Shown one piece after another: positions 59,991 through 64,000 of a stretch of 64,000 nucleotides of DNA. Within the stretch, counting starts at the first letter, position 1, and the number at the start of each line of letters is the position of its first letter. A program made the translations under genes and the position numbers. The notes beneath the pieces were generated by a model. The model made no database searches and had not been told where the DNA came from. It saw only the letters and a program-made list of their open reading frames with translations. This stretch comes from Aestuariibacter sp. (GTDB taxonomy: Bacteria; Pseudomonadota; Gammaproteobacteria; Enterobacterales; Alteromonadaceae), in NCBI GenBank assembly GCA_017794925.1, contig CP051238.1:2041138-2105137 (forward strand), given 5' to 3'.

Positions 59991-61205
59991 GTGGATACAA
60001 CAGATATTCTTATTGTTGGTGGTGGTGCGGTCGGCTGCACACTGGCAACCGGGCTGTTACAGTCAACAGGACATTCAGTCACCCTGGTAGATGCCAATGC
60101 GTTGCAACAGGATCATCTGTCTACGCCGGGGTTTGATGCTCGGGTTATTGCGCTTGCTCGCCGTACAGTGGAAGCCTTGTCTGAAATGGGCGTTGATCTT
60201 TCCAACACCGCATGGCCGGCAACACCTATTGAGCATATTGTTGTTTCCGATCGCGGCTTTCTGGGTAAAACGCATTTGCATGCCAGCGAACATCAGCTTG
60301 ATAGTTTTGGGCAGGTTGTCAGTATTCAGGCACTGGGGGCGCAAGTTTTACCCAAGGCTCAGCCTCGTTTTGCCTTAGTCGATGAAGTTACTGTTATCAG
60401 TGCTACGCAAACTAAAGATTCGGTAGTAGTGACGTTAAGCAACGGTAAGCAGATCTGTACTCAGTTGCTGGTGTTGGCCGATGGCGGAAGAAGCCCGGTG
60501 TCTGGTGCGTTAGGGTTTAGCCGCACACAGCACGACTACGGGCAAACTGCCATTATTACTAATATACAAATGAGCCAGCCACACAATAACTGGGCACATG
60601 AGCGATTCACTGAGCATGGTCCACTGGCCCTTTTACCCTTTGCTACCGCTGTAGGGAATGACGACTCTGGTGCGGGCTATTCCGTCGTGTGGACACTTCC
60701 GCACGACACTGCTGAAAACACGTTAGTTTGGAATGAAAGCGAATTTGCTAAACAATTACAGCAAGCCATAGGTTACCGCCACGGGCATATTGTTAAGGTC
60801 GGCGAGCGACATGCGTACCCCTTGTCGCTGCAGCAAACGGACGATTGTGTTCGCCATCGCACGGTGGTGGTAGGCAATGGTGCCCAGGCTTTGCATCCTA
60901 TTGCCGGACAGGGATTTAATCTGGGCCTGCGCGATGTGATGGATTTAGTGTCGGCATTGAAAGCACAAACAGACCCTGGTGCGTTTTCAGTGTTGAACCA
61001 TTATCGACAGCAGCGAGCCGCTGATAAAGCGGCCACTATTCAATTAACAGATGGCCTGGTAACCGTATTTTCCAATCATCACTGGCCACTGGTGGTCGGA
61101 CGAAATCTGGGTTTACTGGCAATGGATTACTGCGATGGGCTGGCAAAACAATTTGTTCGCCAAACCACAGGTTTCGGGCCCGCAACAAGACCGCTTCAGA
61201 ACTAA
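59991..61205 (+). CDS. ubiH: 2-octaprenyl-6-methoxyphenol hydroxylase UbiH
   Basis: A 404-residue FAD monooxygenase of ubiquinone synthesis. The dinucleotide motif LIVGGGAVGCTLATGL (about 6), the DG motif ADGGRSPVSGAL (about 163) and the second FAD patch PIAGQGFNLGLRDVMDL (about 300) are present. UbiH adds the C1 hydroxyl to the quinone ring. GTG 59991 is 3 nt after the pepP stop. It is 15 nt before its paralogue UbiI. The UbiH versus UbiF assignment rests on the operon context. Confidence 0.93.
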   Translation: MDTTDILIVGGGAVGCTLATGLLQSTGHSVTLVDANALQQDHLSTPGFDARVIALARRTVEALSEMGVDLSNTAWPATPIEHIVVSDRGFLGKTHLHASEHQLDSFGQVVSIQALGAQVLPKAQPRFALVDEVTVISATQTKDSVVVTLSNGKQICTQLLVLADGGRSPVSGALGFSRTQHDYGQTAIITNIQMSQPHNNWAHERFTEHGPLALLPFATAVGNDDSGAGYSVVWTLPHDTAENTLVWNESEFAKQLQQAIGYRHGHIVKVGERHAYPLSLQQTDDCVRHRTVVVGNGAQALHPIAGQGFNLGLRDVMDLVSALKAQTDPGAFSVLNHYRQQRAADKAATIQLTDGLVTVFSNHHWPLVVGRNLGLLAMDYCDGLAKQFVRQTTGFGPATRPLQN

Positions 61206-61220
61206 GACAGGATAGAAGAC

Positions 61221-62396
61221 ATGTATCAGGCAGATATAGCAATAGTAGGCGCTGGTATGGTTGGGCTGGCGTTAGCCAGAGCGCTCAAGGATACGCCGGT
61301 ATCCATTGTCGTTATCGATACGTCACCCATTCAAAAGTCGCTGTCAGATGAACCGGAGCTGCGCGTATCAGCCATTAATGCCGCAAACCAACAGGCACTG
61401 TCTGATTTAGCTGTGTGGCAGCTATTGCCTGAGGCGCGTTTGAGCCCTTACACCGATATGCAGGTGTGGGATCAGGACAGCTTTGGACGTATCGCATTCA
61501 GTTGCAATGAGATGGGCGCCCAGAGCCTGGGGCATATTGTTGAAAACCAGGCCATGGTGAATGCCTTGTTTGACGCGGTGAGCTCTCAGCACAATGTAAC
61601 CCTGTTGCCATCCGTTCGCATTGACAAAGTGTTGGCGGGTAAATCAGAAACCATGCTGATGCTGAACAACGACGAAGTGGTATCCTGCCGTTTGGTGGTT
61701 GGTGCTGATGGGGCAAACTCCGCTATTCGTCAGCATGCTAATTTCCCGCTTACGTTTAAGGATTACGGGCACACCGCTATTGTAGCGACAGTGCGTACCG
61801 AATTACCCCATGGTAAAGTCGCGCGACAGGTATTTACGCCTAGCGGGCCTCTGGCATTACTGCCATTAACCGATCCGCACTTGTGTTCCATTGTATGGTC
61901 GCAAACCAGTGAAACAGCACAATCCTTACTGGCGCAAGACAATACCGAGTTTGCAAAAGGGTTACATATCGCCATGAATGGTGAAGTGGGGCACATTGAC
62001 GTCGAGAGTGCCCGCATGCACTTTCCGCTGACCATGCGTTATGCACGTCAGTGGCTGAGCGACGGGCTGGTGATCATTGGTGATGCGGCGCACACCATTC
62101 ACCCCTTGGCCGGTCAGGGGGCAAACCTGGGACTTCAGGATGCGTTCGCACTGGCTGCCAGTATTGCGCAATTGGTGAGTGAGGAGAAGCCTTTCCATCT
62201 TGCACGTCAGTTGCGACCATTTGAACGTGCCCGTAAAGCGGAAGCGGTTAAAATGATTGCTGCAATGGAAGGGTTTAAACAGCTTTTTGGTGGCGACAAC
62301 CGGTTGAAAAAATTGATAAGAGGCGTAGGTATGTGCGCTGCTGATGCGTTACCCGGACTGAAGCAAAAATTTATTACTCAGGCGATGGGTTGGTAA
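61221..62396 (+). CDS. ubiI: Ubiquinone C5-hydroxylase UbiI (VisC)
   Basis: A 391-residue FAD-dependent monooxygenase paralogous to UbiH. Features are AIVGAGMVGLALARAL (about 6), LVVGADGANSAIRQ (about 157) and IGDAAHTIHPLAGQGANLGLQDAFAL (about 284). UbiI hydroxylates C5 of the aromatic ring in aerobic ubiquinone synthesis. ATG 61221 follows AGGATAGAAG. It ends the ygfB-pepP-ubiH-ubiI operon. The order is the same as in E. coli. Confidence 0.94.
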   Translation: MYQADIAIVGAGMVGLALARALKDTPVSIVVIDTSPIQKSLSDEPELRVSAINAANQQALSDLAVWQLLPEARLSPYTDMQVWDQDSFGRIAFSCNEMGAQSLGHIVENQAMVNALFDAVSSQHNVTLLPSVRIDKVLAGKSETMLMLNNDEVVSCRLVVGADGANSAIRQHANFPLTFKDYGHTAIVATVRTELPHGKVARQVFTPSGPLALLPLTDPHLCSIVWSQTSETAQSLLAQDNTEFAKGLHIAMNGEVGHIDVESARMHFPLTMRYARQWLSDGLVIIGDAAHTIHPLAGQGANLGLQDAFALAASIAQLVSEEKPFHLARQLRPFERARKAEAVKMIAAMEGFKQLFGGDNRLKKLIRGVGMCAADALPGLKQKFITQAMGW

Positions 62397-62481
62397 CGTA
62401 TTTCATAAGACCAGTACCATTGCACCTCGAGGAGTAACGTCTTAGAGTAGTTTGGTCTGTTTGACCAAGGTACTGACAAAA

Positions 62482-63867
62482 ATGAAAAAGTTAGCCTGTT
62501 TGTTCAGCGTACTGCTTTTTACCACCTGCAGTGCGCTCGCGACGCCAGCCACAGTGGCTTCGTCGGACGAGCCTTATTCCACCCTTCTTCCTCTACGAGA
62601 CAGAGCTGCGCTTTACGACGAGATCCTGTCGAAGCGGGTAACCCAATTGTTACCTGAACTCATGCAGCGCACCAACATTGATATGTGGATTTTGATCAGC
62701 CGCGAATATAACGAAGATCCGGTGATTAAAACACTGCTGCCTGCAACCTGGCTGGAGACAGCAAGGCGCACTACGATGCTGGTCATTACCCGGGAAGGTG
62801 ACGATAAAATTGGTACTTATGCCATTGCGCCGTATAAAGTGGGCGATATGTTTGAGCGCGCCTGGGACAAAAAAATACAGCCCGATCAATGGCAGGCGCT
62901 TAGCGAGTTTGTTGTTAAACACGACCCGAAGCAGATTGCCATCAATCAGTCAGGTATCTGGGCACATGCCGATGGCATTACCTTTACCGAACACCGAAAA
63001 CTTATGGACTCACTGACTGATAAGTATAAAAAGCGCGTGGTCTCTTCAGAGCCCATAGCGGTAGGCTGGCTGGAAACGCGTATTCCTGAAGAAGTCGAAT
63101 TAATGAAATCCATGGTGGCAGTGGCTCACGCGATCATAGCTGAAGGTTTTTCAGAAAAAGTCGTCAAGCCAGGCGTCACAACCACTGATGACATTGTGTG
63201 GTGGTTCCGGGAAAAGGTCGCATCGCTCAAGCTGGACACCTGGTTTCATCCATCGGTGTCAATTCAGCGCAGCGATGAGAAAGCTTTTGATCATGAAAGC
63301 AGCTTTACCGCAGGGTATGGCAAACAAACTGTCGTGCCCGGCGATTTATTGCATGTGGATTTTGGTATTACCTACATGGGCCTGAATACCGATACGCAGC
63401 AGCACGCTTATGTCCTTAAACCTGGTGAACGCAAGCCGCCAGAGTATTTGACCGATGCTTTAAACAAAGCGAATCGACTGCAGGATATTTTTACCGGCAA
63501 CTTTGTGGCAGGCCGAACCGGAAATGAGGTGCTGGCAATGAGTTTAGCGGAAGCCAAAGCCGAAGGACTTCAGCCTACCATATATACCCATCCTTTAGGG
63601 CTGCATGGTCACGCAGCCGGGACTACACTAGGCATGTGGGATAAACAAGGCGGCGTGCCGGGGGATGGTGATTACCCGTTACATTTAAACAGTGCATACA
63701 GTATTGAACTGAACAACGCCGTTGAACTGGATGCCTGGGGCAAGAGTATTCGCATTATGCTGGAAGAAGACGCCTTTTTTGATGAAGGCGGCGTATGGTA
63801 CTTCAACGGACGTCAACGTGCTTTGCACGTGATCCCATCACAATCTACTTTTTCACATCGGTTTTAA
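62482..63867 (+). CDS. Exported M24-family metallopeptidase
   Basis: A 461-residue protein with a signal peptide (about 1-21, ending SALA-TP) and an M24 aminopeptidase-fold domain (about 200-461). Metal ligands are probably DFGITYMGLNTDTQQH (two Asp, about 292-303), GLHGHAAGT (His, about 376), IELNN (Glu) and EEDAFF (Glu near 433). The N-terminal half resembles creatinase domains. It is a periplasmic homologue of the Xaa-Pro peptidase type; the cognate peptide is unknown. ATG 62482 is chosen to give the signal peptide; the frame start at 62452 does not. Confidence 0.87.
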   Translation: MKKLACLFSVLLFTTCSALATPATVASSDEPYSTLLPLRDRAALYDEILSKRVTQLLPELMQRTNIDMWILISREYNEDPVIKTLLPATWLETARRTTMLVITREGDDKIGTYAIAPYKVGDMFERAWDKKIQPDQWQALSEFVVKHDPKQIAINQSGIWAHADGITFTEHRKLMDSLTDKYKKRVVSSEPIAVGWLETRIPEEVELMKSMVAVAHAIIAEGFSEKVVKPGVTTTDDIVWWFREKVASLKLDTWFHPSVSIQRSDEKAFDHESSFTAGYGKQTVVPGDLLHVDFGITYMGLNTDTQQHAYVLKPGERKPPEYLTDALNKANRLQDIFTGNFVAGRTGNEVLAMSLAEAKAEGLQPTIYTHPLGLHGHAAGTTLGMWDKQGGVPGDGDYPLHLNSAYSIELNNAVELDAWGKSIRIMLEEDAFFDEGGVWYFNGRQRALHVIPSQSTFSHRF

Positions 63868-63868
63868 C

Positions 63869-64000
63869 ATGAATAAAAGAGACTTTATAAAGTTCAGCGG
63901 CCTGGCGACAGCCGGATTATTTGCCACAACGGTGTCGGCAAACTCACAAACTTCTGCAAAGTCAGGTTTAGATAGCCTGACGTCCATGGTGGATGACGTC
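63869..64000 (+). CDS. Exported protein, N-terminal fragment (3'-truncated by window edge)
   Basis: 44 codons are visible before the window ends. The start MNKRDFIKFSGLATAGLFAT resembles a Tat-type signal (KR-D-F-I-K-F followed by a weakly hydrophobic run) with a cleavage site near VSANS. The gene begins one nt after the M24 stop, so the two are co-transcribed and probably functionally linked. The product cannot be identified from this much sequence. Confidence 0.7.
   Translation, partial: MNKRDFIKFSGLATAGLFATTVSANSQTSAKSGLDSLTSMVDDV

Noticed and set aside
1..64000. CRISPR arrays, insertion sequences, prophage genes
   Set aside because: No regularly spaced repeats, no transposase or phage structural genes were seen; the only mobile trace is the tRNA-flanked ParDE remnant.

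Overview
This is chromosomal DNA of a gammaproteobacterium, most likely a marine member of the Alteromonadaceae (Alteromonas/Salinimonas/Aestuariibacter type). That assignment is an inference from gene content and synteny: nadC-pilA-pilC-pilD-coaE-zapD-yacG, ampD-ampE-pdhR-aceE-aceF-lpdA, and 6S RNA near ygfB-pepP-ubiH-ubiI. No rRNA or database search was available. Almost all of the window is dense, intact, vertically inherited-looking coding sequence. One small patch (about 21.4-22.06 kb) looks like a decayed mobile element.

Layout. 0-4 kb: the 3' part of a bufferin-biosynthesis HvfC/BufC-type gene, a PagL-like lipid A deacylase, a TlpA-like thioredoxin, a small NrtS-like protein, and on the minus strand a DoxX protein followed by an unrecognised protein. 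4-10.4 kb: two tandem paralogous AraC regulators, an NTF2-like protein plus AhpD-like protein divergent from a LysR regulator, an alpha/beta hydrolase and a membrane-anchored beta-lactamase-fold hydrolase. 10.5-21.2 kb: a periplasmic SUMF1-domain protein, then the histidine utilisation locus. In that locus hutI-hutG diverge from hutC-hutU-hutH across a 20-bp palindromic operator, and histidine is degraded via urocanate, imidazolonepropionate and formiminoglutamate to glutamate. It is followed by creA, an NhaC-family antiporter and a double cupin. 21.3-22.1 kb: a ParD antitoxin and a truncated ParE between a tRNA-Ile2(CAU) gene and a 40-bp copy of that tRNA's 3' half.

22.3-30.3 kb: small conserved proteins, a YiiX-type amidase, a LytTR regulator upstream of lrgA-lrgB, a receiver-CheC protein translationally coupled to a PAS protein, a YggN-like protein and a soluble two-PAS chemotaxis receptor. 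30.6-41.6 kb: the zapD-yacG-amidohydrolase operon, a yqjD/E/K-like trio on the opposite strand, coaE-pilD-pilC, pilA, nadC with a retropepsin, ampD-ampE and pdhR. 41.7-48 kb: the pyruvate dehydrogenase genes aceE, aceF (three lipoyl domains) and lpdA. 48-53 kb: a MarR-GNAT fusion beside a 22-bp palindrome, SIMPL, DUF1289 and HDOD proteins, and two tandem DUF481 barrels. 53-58 kb (minus): serA, rpiA, fau, a nucleoside hydrolase, ribokinase and, recognised here from conserved sequence blocks, the 6S RNA gene. 58-64 kb: ygfB-pepP-ubiH-ubiI, an exported M24 metallopeptidase, and the start of another exported protein cut by the window end.

The main departures from expected layout are: no pilB between pilA and pilC; no zapA between ygfB and 6S RNA, with ribokinase and nucleoside hydrolase separating 6S RNA from fau; an extra stretch of about 23 residues near the C-terminus of HutC; and the tRNA-flanked toxin-antitoxin remnant. 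I did not see a clearly novel defence or mobile system. The least explained items are the receiver-CheC/PAS pair, the SUMF1 coiled-coil protein, the DoxX-linked unknown protein and a hairpin-rich intergenic region next to the 6S RNA gene.
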